Assembly (NCBI RefSeq): GCF_032922745.1
Contig: NZ_CP136693.1
Span: 2,480,001-2,544,000, forward strand
DNA length: 64,000 nucleotides
From: Marinobacter salarius
GTDB lineage: Bacteria > Pseudomonadota > Gammaproteobacteria > Pseudomonadales > Oleiphilaceae
Direction: 5' to 3'
Shown here in pieces: positions 34,351 to 43,075 of the stretch. The notes below the pieces were generated by a model. The model ran no database searches, had not been told where the DNA came from, and saw only the letters and a program-made list of their open reading frames with translations. How positions within the stretch are numbered: position 1 is the first letter of the stretch; each line of letters starts with the position of its first letter. Both the position numbers and the translations under genes were made by a program.

Positions 34351-36219
34351 TCAGGGGTCCTCTGCGGGCTTCATGAGGGCTGCCCTGTTGAACAATGCCG
34401 TGCGCTCATCGAACGTCAGGAATGGTTCGGCATTCGTCGCCTCAAGCGTGCCAAACAGCCGCTCCGGATTAAAGCGCCAAGTGGTGCAGTCGGTCATCAG
34501 TTCGCTGCAGCTCAGGAGCTGCCCCGACTCCCTCAGGAAATACTTGAGCCCGGTGTAGGTGTCCGCCAACAGCAGGTCGCGTTGCTGTTTCGGTTGCTTG
34601 ACCATCAGGCTCCGGCCAATCATGTCGCCGGCCTCTGTCCCGAGCCCCGTTGCATCCAGGATGGTGGGTGGAATATCGATTTGCGCCACGATCTGGTCGC
34701 GATTGGCGTAGTCTTCGAGTGAATCGCTGTCCGGAGGACGTATCGCCAGAACACCAACGTTGCTGTTCAGAGGCACGGATTCATGATCCTTGCGAATGAA
34801 TCCGCCGGACTCATCTGATGTGATAATGACTAAAGTGTCGTCAAGAATGCCGTCGGACGCCAGGTCGTCAAGAAACTGATTCAAGGCATCTTCCATGGTT
34901 CTCATGGCCTTCTTGCGCGCCTCCTGGGGCTCTGGAGTGATGTCCTCGGCGCTCAATTCATCATCCGGTGGTTGTTGCTCCGGCTCTTTTCCGATTTTAA
35001 ACGGGTGGTGGGTACCCACGTTCAGCAGGGTGACCATCCACGGGCCGGGCTTCCTATCAAGCTGTCGCAGGCGCTTTGCAACGTTGCTGAAATAGATCGG
35101 ATCAGGTGGCCCCCAACCTTCCACTTCTTCTTCGGGGCCGTTGAAGATCTTTGCGCCGGTGACGTCGATAAAACCGGCCTGCGGCATGAACTCACCCTTT
35201 TGCATATAATCCAACGGTGCGGCTTGCCAATAGGCCGTATGGTAGCCATGGTCCTTCAGGTGTTTGGGCATGCAGTCCACCACAACGCGGCCTTCAGCTA
35301 CATCAACCATTTTCCGCGATTGCCGGCGGAAGTCCGGGTATTCGCCACACAGGATGGCAAAGGTGCCGCGATCTGTCTGGCGCTCCATGCTCAGCGAATT
35401 CCGGTAGATACGAAATCCATGACGGCGCAGGTTTTCTTCAAGGTTGGCCAGGGTAACGGTTGGGTCGAGATCGTGATAGCGGCTCAGGCTTGGGAAATAG
35501 CCGCCGGACATACCCTCAATCATGACCAGCAGCACGTTGGGGTGGTCCCTCACAATGGGGGCGGCAACCTGGTGACGAAAAAAGCTCGCCGTCTGCAGGG
35601 TTTTCAGGGCTTTTTCAGACCCGTTGAGGTCCTCGTCTTCCGTGGATAGTGTTGGGGCGAGTGGCCCGATGATCGCCCCTGGTATCTGGGCGAAAAAGCT
35701 GGCGACAACGTTGTTTGCGGGCGTTGTAAGGCTCTGGAACGACACGCCATAGACCGCGGCCACGAGCACCGCAACCACCACCTGCCCGGTCCTGCCCGCC
35801 GGCAGTGCTTCGGTGTCGATACGACGGTGCTGCCAATGAAGAATCCAGGCAAGGGAAAGGTAGACGGGAAGCCAAAGCGCGTGAATGTTGATCAGGCTGC
35901 CAGTCACAAAGGTCGGATCAACGCCCTTGCCAATCAGTGACAGCTGGAACAGGGTTCCGTGAACGGTAAGGTGCATGCCGGCAACAAACGTTGCGCATCC
36001 CAGGACCACGACCAGAATAACCCTGGAAATGCCTCTGGTGATGCACAGCAAAACAGCGAGAACAAACGCACCGGCCAGGTCGCCGGCAATCATTGCCAGA
36101 GGATCGGGAACGACACCGCTTTGCAGCACATAGCTCGCCCTGACAACAACCAGCCAGCAGAAAGCCAAAACCAGTGTCTGGCGGAAATGTCTGGCCATGA
36201 GCCCAGAGAAAAATGTCAT
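34351..36219 (-). CDS. LTA-synthase-family sulfatase-fold phosphoglycerol transferase-like protein
   Basis: A 622-residue protein with five membrane helices in the first 190 residues and a sulfatase/alkaline-phosphatase-fold domain (about 225-560). The metal-binding start LLVMIEGMSGG, the presumed nucleophile region ERQTDRGTFAILCG and the later VIITSDESGG mark the LtaS/MdoB (OpgB) type. In Gram-negatives such proteins transfer phosphoglycerol or phosphoethanolamine to periplasmic glucans or lipids. The usual D-H ligand pair appears as D-E (SDES), so activity should be tested. Operon partner of the GDPD gene; divergent from a lipoprotein gene 99 bases away. Confidence 0.82.
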   Translation of the reverse strand: MTFFSGLMARHFRQTLVLAFCWLVVVRASYVLQSGVVPDPLAMIAGDLAGAFVLAVLLCITRGISRVILVVVLGCATFVAGMHLTVHGTLFQLSLIGKGVDPTFVTGSLINIHALWLPVYLSLAWILHWQHRRIDTEALPAGRTGQVVVAVLVAAVYGVSFQSLTTPANNVVASFFAQIPGAIIGPLAPTLSTEDEDLNGSEKALKTLQTASFFRHQVAAPIVRDHPNVLLVMIEGMSGGYFPSLSRYHDLDPTVTLANLEENLRRHGFRIYRNSLSMERQTDRGTFAILCGEYPDFRRQSRKMVDVAEGRVVVDCMPKHLKDHGYHTAYWQAAPLDYMQKGEFMPQAGFIDVTGAKIFNGPEEEVEGWGPPDPIYFSNVAKRLRQLDRKPGPWMVTLLNVGTHHPFKIGKEPEQQPPDDELSAEDITPEPQEARKKAMRTMEDALNQFLDDLASDGILDDTLVIITSDESGGFIRKDHESVPLNSNVGVLAIRPPDSDSLEDYANRDQIVAQIDIPPTILDATGLGTEAGDMIGRSLMVKQPKQQRDLLLADTYTGLKYFLRESGQLLSCSELMTDCTTWRFNPERLFGTLEATNAEPFLTFDERTALFNRAALMKPAEDP

Positions 36220-36318
36220 AGTGTGGTCCGGTATCGAGCGGCGGTTGAGGTCGTCAGCTTTGGCGTGAAAGGCCGGGCGCCAAACAAACAGGTTATCGCT
36301 ACCGGCTGGAGGCTGGCA

Positions 36319-37200
36319 ATGTCGCGGAACGTTTATGAATCACTGGTAATCGGATGGCTGATCATTTTTACCCTGTCAGGGTGCTCCGATGAAAAGGATC
36401 CCCCGCCTGCGGGAGCAGAATCGACAAGCGTGCAGGACCCAAGCGCACCTACGATTACGCTAAGTGACGCTGAACTCGACTGGGTAGGGCAGCAGATTTT
36501 TCGAAATGAATGTTCTGCGAAGAAAGCCTGCCTTGTGCACTGGAACAAAGGGGAAGCCTTTCCGTCGCTCGGTATCGGGCATTTTATCTGGTATCCGTCG
36601 GCAGTGGAGGGGCGGTTCGTAGAAAGCTTTCCCGCACTGATTCGGTACATGGCCAAGCGTGATGCACCATTGCCCCGCTGGCTTGCACGGCTGGATCCAT
36701 TTGACGCGCCATGGCCCGACAGGGCCGCTTTTCTCGAGGTGGCTGATTTTGCCCGTGTTGTCGAACTGAGGGAGTTTCTGCTGACGACCCGGGATCTCCA
36801 GGCCGGCTTTATTGTCCAGCGGGCCAGTAGCTCCCTGTTACGCATCATACAGGTAGCTCCTGACGCCCAACGAGCACGTGTGAAGCGGCACCTTGAGGAA
36901 CTGGTCAGCACGTCCGGCGGGGTTTATGCCGTCATTGACTACGTGAACTTCAAGGGGGAGGGGCTGTCCGCCACGGAGCAATACAACGGTGAAGGATGGG
37001 GGTTGTTACAGGTCCTTCTTGCCATGAAAGGCGATGACCGGCCGACCCTTGACCAATTCCGAAGCGCAGCCGCTGAAGTATTGACCCGTCGGGCCGGGAA
37101 CGCCGACGCTCCGATCGAACGAGAGCGCTGGCTGGCGGGCTGGCTCAGTCGTTTGGAAAGCTATCGGGAGCCGGATCATACTTTGGTCGCACCAAAATAA
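36319..37200 (+). CDS. Conserved lipoprotein with a lysozyme-like motif
   Basis: A 293-residue predicted lipoprotein. The signal MSRNVYESLVIGWLIIFTLSGC ends in a lipobox with Cys22, so it is exported and lipidated. The conserved part begins at residue 47 with FRNECSAKKACLVHWNKGEAF and SLGIGHFIWYP, in which Glu64, Glu79 and His88 recall the catalytic glutamate and following GxGH segment of phage-type lysozymes. Function is unknown; a peptidoglycan role is inference. ATG 36319 has GGAGG at ideal spacing. The frame is open 120 codons upstream but that part runs into the divergent sulfatase gene. Confidence 0.78.
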   Translation: MSRNVYESLVIGWLIIFTLSGCSDEKDPPPAGAESTSVQDPSAPTITLSDAELDWVGQQIFRNECSAKKACLVHWNKGEAFPSLGIGHFIWYPSAVEGRFVESFPALIRYMAKRDAPLPRWLARLDPFDAPWPDRAAFLEVADFARVVELREFLLTTRDLQAGFIVQRASSSLLRIIQVAPDAQRARVKRHLEELVSTSGGVYAVIDYVNFKGEGLSATEQYNGEGWGLLQVLLAMKGDDRPTLDQFRSAAAEVLTRRAGNADAPIERERWLAGWLSRLESYREPDHTLVAPK

Positions 37201-37399
37201 TTCCTGAAAACTGGTTCAATTCGCGAACGCCTTCTACTTTATAGGGAAGTGGTTGAGAAATTGCCTGCCCTATGGTCTGTCAGCGCGTGCTGATGTGAGG
37301 CATTCGCTGCACAAAGTTGTGGCCCGTAGAGGTTGAAGACGGTATTCGAGGCTGCTTGCTTGATAAAACAAATACTATAAATCAACACGTTGGTATATC

Positions 37400-37415
37400 T
37401 GGCTCGTAAATTGCT
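37400..37415 (+). promoter_or_regulatory. Candidate sigma-54 promoter of aapJQMP
   Basis: TGGCTCGTAAATTGCT matches the -24/-12 consensus TGGCAC-N5-TTGCW in all but one position, with GG (37401-37402) and GC (37413-37414) spaced by exactly 10 bases. Transcription would start near 37426, giving a 35-base leader to the aapJ ATG. A partial dyad, CACAA-AG-TTGTG at 37310-37321, lies about 90 bases upstream and could be an NtrC-type site. Nitrogen control of amino-acid ABC operons makes this plausible; a chance match is possible. Confidence 0.55.
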
Positions 37416-37460
37416 CATATTCAGTGCACCTCTAACCAACGGAATTTTGGAGATAAAATA

Positions 37461-38486
37461 ATGAAGAACGCCAAGTCGATTGCCGTCGGCGCAGCTATGC
37501 TGTGTGGAGTTTTTACCGCTTCGGTTGCCAGTGCGGCTACGACGCTTGAAAGCGTCAAGGAAAAAGGGCATTTGCAGTGTGGTGTAACAAGTGGTCTTCC
37601 GGGGTTTTCACAGCCGGACGACAAAGGTAACTGGACCGGTATAGACGTCGACACCTGTCGTGCCGTAGCCGCTGCGATTTTTGGGGACGCCAAGGCGGTT
37701 GAATTCACGCCTTTGACCGCGAAAGAGCGTTTTACCGCACTCCAGTCGGGTGAAATAGACATGCTGTCCCGTAATACCACCTGGACACTTACCCGGGATG
37801 CGTCGCTGGGTCTCAACTTCGCCGGTGTTAACTACTACGACGGTCAGGGCTTTCTGGTGAACAAGGGCATTGGCGTGGACGATGCCACCCAACTGGACGG
37901 TGCGACTGTCTGTATCCAGGCCGGTACAACCACCGAGCTCAACCTGTCGGACTACTTCCGCGCCAAGGGCATGGAATACAAGCCCATTGTGTTTGACACT
38001 TCTGAACAGACGGTCCAGGGCTTTGCGTCCGGTCGTTGTGACGTGCTGACCTCAGACCGTTCACAGCTTGCGGCACTTCGCTCCAAACTGTCCGATCCCG
38101 ATTCCGCCAAGATCCTTCCCAACACCATCTCCAAGGAGCCTCTTGGACCGGTTGTGCGCCAGGGGGATGACCAGTGGTTCAACATCGTGAAGTGGGTATT
38201 GTCTGTGCAAATCAACGCGGAAGAGCTGGGTGTTGCCAGCGACAATGTTGATGACATGATGAAGTCTGACAACCCGAGTATCCAGCGCCTACTGGGCACT
38301 GACGGTGATATGGGGGCCAAACTGGGGCTGCCAGCTGACTTTGGTGCCAAGGCCATCAAACAGGTTGGTAACTATGGCGAGATGTACGATCGTAACGTAG
38401 GCCCGGACACTCCGCTTGGCCTGGATCGGGGCATCAATGCCCTGTGGACTGAAGGCGGTGTTATGTACGCGCCTCCGGTACGTTAA
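37461..38486 (+). CDS. aapJ: General L-amino acid ABC transporter, periplasmic binding protein
   Basis: Periplasmic solute-binding protein of the AapJQMP/BztABCD system for a broad range of L-amino acids. It has 341 residues with a signal peptide (cleavage after about residue 25, SVASA). The SBP family 3 signature GIDVDTCRAVAAAIFGDAKAV follows near residue 60, and EIDMLSRNTTWTLTRD is typical of AapJ. The ribosome site is GGAG. First gene of the operon, followed by an intercistronic hairpin. Confidence 0.93.
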   Translation: MKNAKSIAVGAAMLCGVFTASVASAATTLESVKEKGHLQCGVTSGLPGFSQPDDKGNWTGIDVDTCRAVAAAIFGDAKAVEFTPLTAKERFTALQSGEIDMLSRNTTWTLTRDASLGLNFAGVNYYDGQGFLVNKGIGVDDATQLDGATVCIQAGTTTELNLSDYFRAKGMEYKPIVFDTSEQTVQGFASGRCDVLTSDRSQLAALRSKLSDPDSAKILPNTISKEPLGPVVRQGDDQWFNIVKWVLSVQINAEELGVASDNVDDMMKSDNPSIQRLLGTDGDMGAKLGLPADFGAKAIKQVGNYGEMYDRNVGPDTPLGLDRGINALWTEGGVMYAPPVR

Positions 38487-38502
38487 TACCTGAAAGCACC
38501 CA

Positions 38503-38531
38503 GTGGGCGCGCTCCTGATGGAGCCGCCCAC
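38503..38531 (+). repeat. Intercistronic hairpin between aapJ and aapQ
   Basis: GTGGGCG + GCTCC (38503-38515, one bulged C) pairs with GGAGC + CGCCCAC (38520-38531) around a 4-base loop: 12 base pairs, very GC-rich, with no T-run. It is probably a 3' barrier that protects aapJ mRNA so the binding protein outnumbers the membrane subunits, as REP-type hairpins do in other ABC operons. Confidence 0.6.
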
Positions 38532-38579
38532 CGACATCTGTGATTCGTTTCGTCGCGGGCTAGCTTTCCGGGAACATGC

Positions 38580-39767
38580 ATGAAAAAACAAACCTTTGAT
38601 TCCAAACCTGCGGGGCCAAAGCCCTGGTACGACCCGCGGGTTCGCGCTATTTTTTTCCAGGTAGTTGCCATTGCCCTCGTCTTCTGGGGTGGCTGGGTTC
38701 TTATCGACAATACGCTTTCCAATATGGAAAGCCGTGGCATAAGCACCGGTTTCGGGTTCCTTGATGAATCAGCCGGGTTCGGCATCATCATGAGCCTGGT
38801 CCCCTACGACGCCACCATGTCGTACGGTCGAACCTTTTGGGTCGGCCTGACCAATACCCTTCTGGTATCGGCAATGGGTGTGGTGACCGCCACTATCCTC
38901 GGTTTCATCATCGGTGTCGCCAGGCTTTCAAGCAACTGGCTGGTTGCCAAAGTCTCACTGGCGTACATCGAAGTGATCCGCAACATCCCTCTGCTGCTGC
39001 AGATTTTCTTCTGGTACTTTGCGGTGCTCAGTAGCCTGCCTTCACCGCGACAAAGCGTGGACGTCGGCGGCGCCTTTTTCCTCAACAACCGTGGCCTGTA
39101 TGTGCCGGAGCCGGTGACTCAGGATGGCTTTGGCCTGGTGTGGGGAGGCATTCTCGCGGCCATTGCAACGGTCATTGGCATTCGTATATGGGCCAAGAAG
39201 CGCCAACTGGCGACCGGAGCGATTTTCCCGACGTTCAAGGTGGGCGTGGGAATTCTAGTTCTGGTTCCGATAATGTCGTACCTCCTCGCCGGTCAGCCCC
39301 TGGAATGGGATTTTCCAGCGCTGAAGGGCTTCAATTTCGGTGGTGGCATTTCCATCATTCCGGAACTGGCGGCGCTATGGATTGCCTTGTCCCTGTACAC
39401 CGCCAGCTTCATCGCGGAAATTGTGCGGTCTGGCATCCTCTCGGTCAGCAAGGGGCAGACTGAGGCATCGAAGGCACTGGGCCTTCCGAATGGTCTTACG
39501 CTCAGGTTGGTGGTGATTCCCCAGGCGATGCGGGTGATTATCCCGCCGTTGACGAGCCAATATCTTAACCTGGTGAAGAACTCCTCACTCGCCACGGCCA
39601 TCGGTTACCCCGATCTGGTCGCGGTGTTCATGGGAACCACGCTGAACCAGACCGGCCAGGCCGTGGAAGTTGTGGCCATTACCATGGCTGTTTATCTCAC
39701 CATCAGCCTGTTGATCTCCCTGTTTATGAATATCTATAACCGGGCTGTAGCGATTAAGGAGCGATGA
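38580..39767 (+). CDS. aapQ: General L-amino acid ABC transporter permease AapQ
   Basis: One of two permease subunits. It has 395 residues, with an N-terminal segment and about eight membrane helices, longer than ordinary HisM-type permeases, as is typical of AapQ. The EAA loop that contacts the ATPase is EASKALGLPNGLTLRLVVIPQ. The large insert between helices is a feature of the Aap family. Its stop overlaps the aapM start (ATGATG). Confidence 0.92.
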   Translation: MKKQTFDSKPAGPKPWYDPRVRAIFFQVVAIALVFWGGWVLIDNTLSNMESRGISTGFGFLDESAGFGIIMSLVPYDATMSYGRTFWVGLTNTLLVSAMGVVTATILGFIIGVARLSSNWLVAKVSLAYIEVIRNIPLLLQIFFWYFAVLSSLPSPRQSVDVGGAFFLNNRGLYVPEPVTQDGFGLVWGGILAAIATVIGIRIWAKKRQLATGAIFPTFKVGVGILVLVPIMSYLLAGQPLEWDFPALKGFNFGGGISIIPELAALWIALSLYTASFIAEIVRSGILSVSKGQTEASKALGLPNGLTLRLVVIPQAMRVIIPPLTSQYLNLVKNSSLATAIGYPDLVAVFMGTTLNQTGQAVEVVAITMAVYLTISLLISLFMNIYNRAVAIKER

Positions 39768-40852
39768 TGGCTGAGTCAACCATGAAGGCGCCGAAAAAAC
39801 GCATTGATCCTGTCCGGTGGGCGCGGGAGAACCTGTTTTCAAGCTGGCACAACACGATTCTGACCCTGTTGGTGGGCTACCTGATCGTGACCAGCGTGGG
39901 TCCCTTGCTCAATTGGGTATTGCTGGATGCGAACTTCCAGGGCAGTGACCCGAGTGACTGTACCGGAGCGGGGGCCTGCTGGCTGTTTATCAATCAGCGG
40001 CTTAATTTCTTTATCTACGGGTTCTACCCCGAGGAATTCCAGTGGCGCGTGGACATTATGTTCGGCCTGCTGGCACTGTCTTTCGCGCCTCAGTTCATTG
40101 AACGCTTTCCGGGCCGTAAATGGCTGGGGTTGTTCGGACTGACCGGGCTGCCGATTGTCGGCTACTTCCTGGTTCCGGGTGGCGTATTTGGCCTGGAGGA
40201 GGTTCAGAGTTCGAAGTGGGGTGGGCTGATGTTGACGCTGATTCTGGCGTATATCGGCATCATTGCCTCGCTGCCGATTGGCACCTTGCTGGCACTGGGA
40301 CGTCGCTCCGAGATGCCGATCATCCGTGGGCTTTGTGTGGTTTTCATCGAAGTGTGGCGAGCAGTTCCGTTAATCACGGTACTGTTCATGGCCTCGGTGA
40401 TGCTGCCGTTGTTCCTACCGGAAGGTATGAACTTCGAGAAGCTGGCGCGCGCGCTCATCGGCATCACGCTCTGGCAGTCCGCCTATATGGCGGAGGTCAT
40501 TCGTGGCGGCCTGCAGGCCATTCCCCGTGGACAGTACGAAGCCGCCAGTGCGCTGGGCCTTGGGTACTGGAAGAAAACGGGACTGATCATCCTGCCCCAG
40601 GCGCTCAAGCTCGTTATTCCTGGCATCGTTAACACGTTTATCTCGTTGTTCAAGGACACAACGCTGGTGCTGATTATCGGGCTGTTCGATATTCTCGGCA
40701 CCGTTCAATCGACGGTTACGGACCCCGCCTGGCAGAACGTGGCTGTGGAGGGGTATGTCTTTGTGGCGTTCTGTTTCTGGGTGTTTTGCTTCGGCATCTC
40801 CCGATACAGCCAGAACCTTGAACGCAAACTCGATACCGGTCACAGAACCTGA
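39764..40852 (+). CDS. aapM: General L-amino acid ABC transporter permease AapM
   Basis: Second permease subunit of 362 residues with about eight membrane helices. The EAA motif is YEAASALGLGYWKKTGLIILP. The start is one of two tandem ATGs after AAGGAG, overlapping the aapQ stop; the aapP start overlaps its own stop (TGATG), so the three genes are translationally coupled. Confidence 0.92.
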   Translation: MMAESTMKAPKKRIDPVRWARENLFSSWHNTILTLLVGYLIVTSVGPLLNWVLLDANFQGSDPSDCTGAGACWLFINQRLNFFIYGFYPEEFQWRVDIMFGLLALSFAPQFIERFPGRKWLGLFGLTGLPIVGYFLVPGGVFGLEEVQSSKWGGLMLTLILAYIGIIASLPIGTLLALGRRSEMPIIRGLCVVFIEVWRAVPLITVLFMASVMLPLFLPEGMNFEKLARALIGITLWQSAYMAEVIRGGLQAIPRGQYEAASALGLGYWKKTGLIILPQALKLVIPGIVNTFISLFKDTTLVLIIGLFDILGTVQSTVTDPAWQNVAVEGYVFVAFCFWVFCFGISRYSQNLERKLDTGHRT

Positions 40853-41658
40853 TGGGTAAACCAATGACAGAACAAACGCAAACTCCTGAAACACAATCGT
40901 CACCGTCCTCAGACGTTGGCAAGTCCGACATTATTCGGGTGGAGGGCATGCACAAGTGGTACGGCGATTTCCACGTGTTGCAGGACCTCAACCTGACAGT
41001 CCGCCACGGTGAGCGGATCGTTATATGTGGCCCATCCGGTTCGGGTAAATCCACGTTCATTCGCTGCATTAACCGATTGGAAGAGCATCAGCAGGGCAAG
41101 ATCATTGTCGACGACGTGGAACTGACGGACGATGTGCGCCAGATCGACAGCGTCCGGCGAGAGGTTGGCATGGTGTTTCAGCATTTCAACCTGTTCCCGC
41201 ATTTGACGGTGCTCGAGAACTGCTGCCTGTCACCGATCTGGGTGCGGAAAACGCCGCGCAAGGAAGCCGAGGCCACGGCGATGGAATACCTGGAGCGGGT
41301 AAAGATCCCGGACCAGGCCAACAAATTTCCAGGCCAGCTTTCCGGCGGTCAGCAACAGCGGGTGGCTATCGCCAGGGCGCTGTGTATGAAGCCGAAAATC
41401 ATGCTGTTTGACGAGCCGACGTCCGCGCTGGACCCTGAGATGATCAAGGAGGTGCTGGACGTCATGATTGAACTGGCCGGTAGCGGCATGACCATGTTGT
41501 GCGTCACCCATGAAATGGGCTTCGCCAAGACGGTGGCTGACCGGGTGATCTTCATGGACGGCGGTGAAATCGTTGAAGAGGCGCCGCCTCACGATTTCTT
41601 CAACAACCCGCAGGAACCCAGAACCCAGAAGTTCCTGAAGCAGATCCTGCAACACTGA
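40852..41658 (+). CDS. aapP: General L-amino acid ABC transporter ATP-binding protein AapP
   Basis: Cytoplasmic ATPase that drives the Aap transporter. 268 residues: Walker A GPSGSGKST, Q-loop FQHFNLFPH, signature LSGGQQQR, Walker B IMLFDEPTSALDP and switch His in CVTHEMGFA. ATG 40852 overlaps the aapM stop; a second ATG at 40864 is possible. Among family-3 amino-acid ATPases the operon assigns it to Aap. Confidence 0.93.
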   Translation: MGKPMTEQTQTPETQSSPSSDVGKSDIIRVEGMHKWYGDFHVLQDLNLTVRHGERIVICGPSGSGKSTFIRCINRLEEHQQGKIIVDDVELTDDVRQIDSVRREVGMVFQHFNLFPHLTVLENCCLSPIWVRKTPRKEAEATAMEYLERVKIPDQANKFPGQLSGGQQQRVAIARALCMKPKIMLFDEPTSALDPEMIKEVLDVMIELAGSGMTMLCVTHEMGFAKTVADRVIFMDGGEIVEEAPPHDFFNNPQEPRTQKFLKQILQH

Positions 41659-41682
41659 ACGGCCTGCAACACCGAACGGAAG

Positions 41683-41707
41683 GAGCCGGGCATCGCCCGG
41701 CTCTTTT
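41683..41707 (+). terminator. Rho-independent terminator of the aap operon
   Basis: GAGCCGGG (41683-41690) pairs with CCCGGCTC (41696-41703) around CATCG, followed by four T. It sits between aapP and the convergent lpxH gene. Confidence 0.8.
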
Positions 41708-42431
41708 ACAGGGGGTGTTTGGTAAGAACCGGTTCCTTATCCGGCTCTACCTCCAGCCACCAGACGTTCTCGTCCCAGTCTCCCAGCACAATCCGCTTTG
41801 CCGGCTTACCGCCTGCCTCCAGCTCGTGAACCGCCGGACGGTGGGTATGGCCGTGGATCAGGCGTTGCACCCCGTGCGCCTCCATTTCCTTCACCACCTC
41901 ATCCTCGGTGACGTCCATAATGAACTCTTCCTTGCCCTGGTTCTTGGCCATGCTGATTTCCCGTAATTGACGGGCCATCTGCTGACGTTCGGCCAGGGGT
42001 CGTTGGAGGATCATCTGCTGCCATTGCGGGTTGCGCATGTTGGCACGAAACTTCTGGTACTCCACATCCGCGGTACACAGACTGTCACCGTGCATCAGCA
42101 GGGTGGGCGTGCCGTAAAGGTCCACCACCGTCGGGTCGTCCAGCAAGGTGGCACCGATTCGGTTGCAGTACTCCTCGCCAATCAAAAAGTCCCGGTTTCC
42201 GTGCATCAGGAACAACCTGGTGCCCGAGTCGCTGACCGCGCGCAGTGCCGTCGCAATCTGCTCCTGCAGGGGCGTTCGTTCGTCATCGCCAATCCAGGCT
42301 TCGAAAAAATCGCCGAGAATGTAGAGTTGCTCCACCCCTCGGGCCTTTTCTTCAAGAAATCCCAGAAATGCAGTGGTGATGTCGGGGCGAGACTCTTCCA
42401 GGTGTAAATCTGAGATGAACAGCGTGGTCAC
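41706..42431 (-). CDS. lpxH: UDP-2,3-diacylglucosamine diphosphatase LpxH
   Basis: Makes lipid X in lipid A synthesis. A 241-residue calcineurin-like phosphoesterase with manganese-ligand motifs FISDLHL (Asp8, His10), GDFFEAWIGDD, HGNRDF and HGHTHRP. The start is GTG, overlapping the ppiB stop (GTGA). Peripheral membrane enzyme. The ppiB-lpxH pair is conserved in Pseudomonas. Confidence 0.95.
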   Translation of the reverse strand: MTTLFISDLHLEESRPDITTAFLGFLEEKARGVEQLYILGDFFEAWIGDDERTPLQEQIATALRAVSDSGTRLFLMHGNRDFLIGEEYCNRIGATLLDDPTVVDLYGTPTLLMHGDSLCTADVEYQKFRANMRNPQWQQMILQRPLAERQQMARQLREISMAKNQGKEEFIMDVTEDEVVKEMEAHGVQRLIHGHTHRPAVHELEAGGKPAKRIVLGDWDENVWWLEVEPDKEPVLTKHPL

Positions 42432-42937
42432 GCCGCGCCTCCATCCCCTGTGATCTCGGCTTTCTCGATCACCACGTCCTCAGCTGGCACATCCTGATGG
42501 CCTGAGCGCATAGTGGTACGCACAGCGCGAATGGCGTTTACTGTTTCCATGCCTTCCACAACCTTACCGAAAACGCAGTAGCCCCAGCCTTCGGCGTTTT
42601 CCGCAGTGTGATCAAGGAAGCCGTTGTTCTCGACGTTGATGAAGAACTGCGCCGTGGCGGAGTGCGGGTCCATGGTTCGGGCCATGGCAACGGTACCCTG
42701 CATATTGCTGAGGCCGTTGTTGGCTTCGTTTTGAATGGGCTCGCGGGTCTTTCGCGGGGTCATGCCCGGTTCAAAGCCGCCACCCTGAACCATGAAGTTG
42801 CTGATGACACGGTGGAAAATCAGCCCGTCATAGAAGCCGTCACGAACGTACTGTTCGAAGTTTTTGGCGGTCTCGGGGGCATTGTCGTAATCCAGTTCCA
42901 GAGTGATGTCACCGTGGGAGGTTTTCAGCAGAATCAT
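42428..42937 (-). CDS. ppiB: Peptidyl-prolyl cis-trans isomerase B (cytoplasmic cyclophilin)
   Basis: A 169-residue cyclophilin with no signal peptide, so cytoplasmic PpiB. Motifs are FHRVISNFMVQGG (catalytic Arg), ATAQFFINV and GYCVFGKVVEGM. It is divergent from glnS and coupled to lpxH. Confidence 0.95.
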   Translation of the reverse strand: MILLKTSHGDITLELDYDNAPETAKNFEQYVRDGFYDGLIFHRVISNFMVQGGGFEPGMTPRKTREPIQNEANNGLSNMQGTVAMARTMDPHSATAQFFINVENNGFLDHTAENAEGWGYCVFGKVVEGMETVNAIRAVRTTMRSGHQDVPAEDVVIEKAEITGDGGAA

Positions 42938-43032
42938 CAGGGTTTCCTGTTCAAGTAGGTATTAAAAGCAACGTGGCTGTTATTGTACTGAAGAGTTTGT
43001 ACGCGTGCATGAGTTAGGCAATGATTTGTGAG

Positions 43033-43038
43033 TATAAT
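43033..43038 (+). promoter_or_regulatory. Candidate -10 element of glnS
   Basis: A perfect TATAAT 38 bases before the glnS ATG. The best-spaced -35 (TGAGTT at 43010-43015, 17 bases) is poor, so only the -10 is reported. Confidence 0.4.
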
Positions 43039-43075
43039 ACGCGGTTTCAGATACACACCCTACGATTGAGATTGT

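Noticed and set aside
35959..36318. 120-codon N-terminal extension of the lysozyme-like lipoprotein
   Set aside because: It overlaps the sulfatase gene on the other strand and would bury a clear lipoprotein signal peptide with its own GGAGG site.
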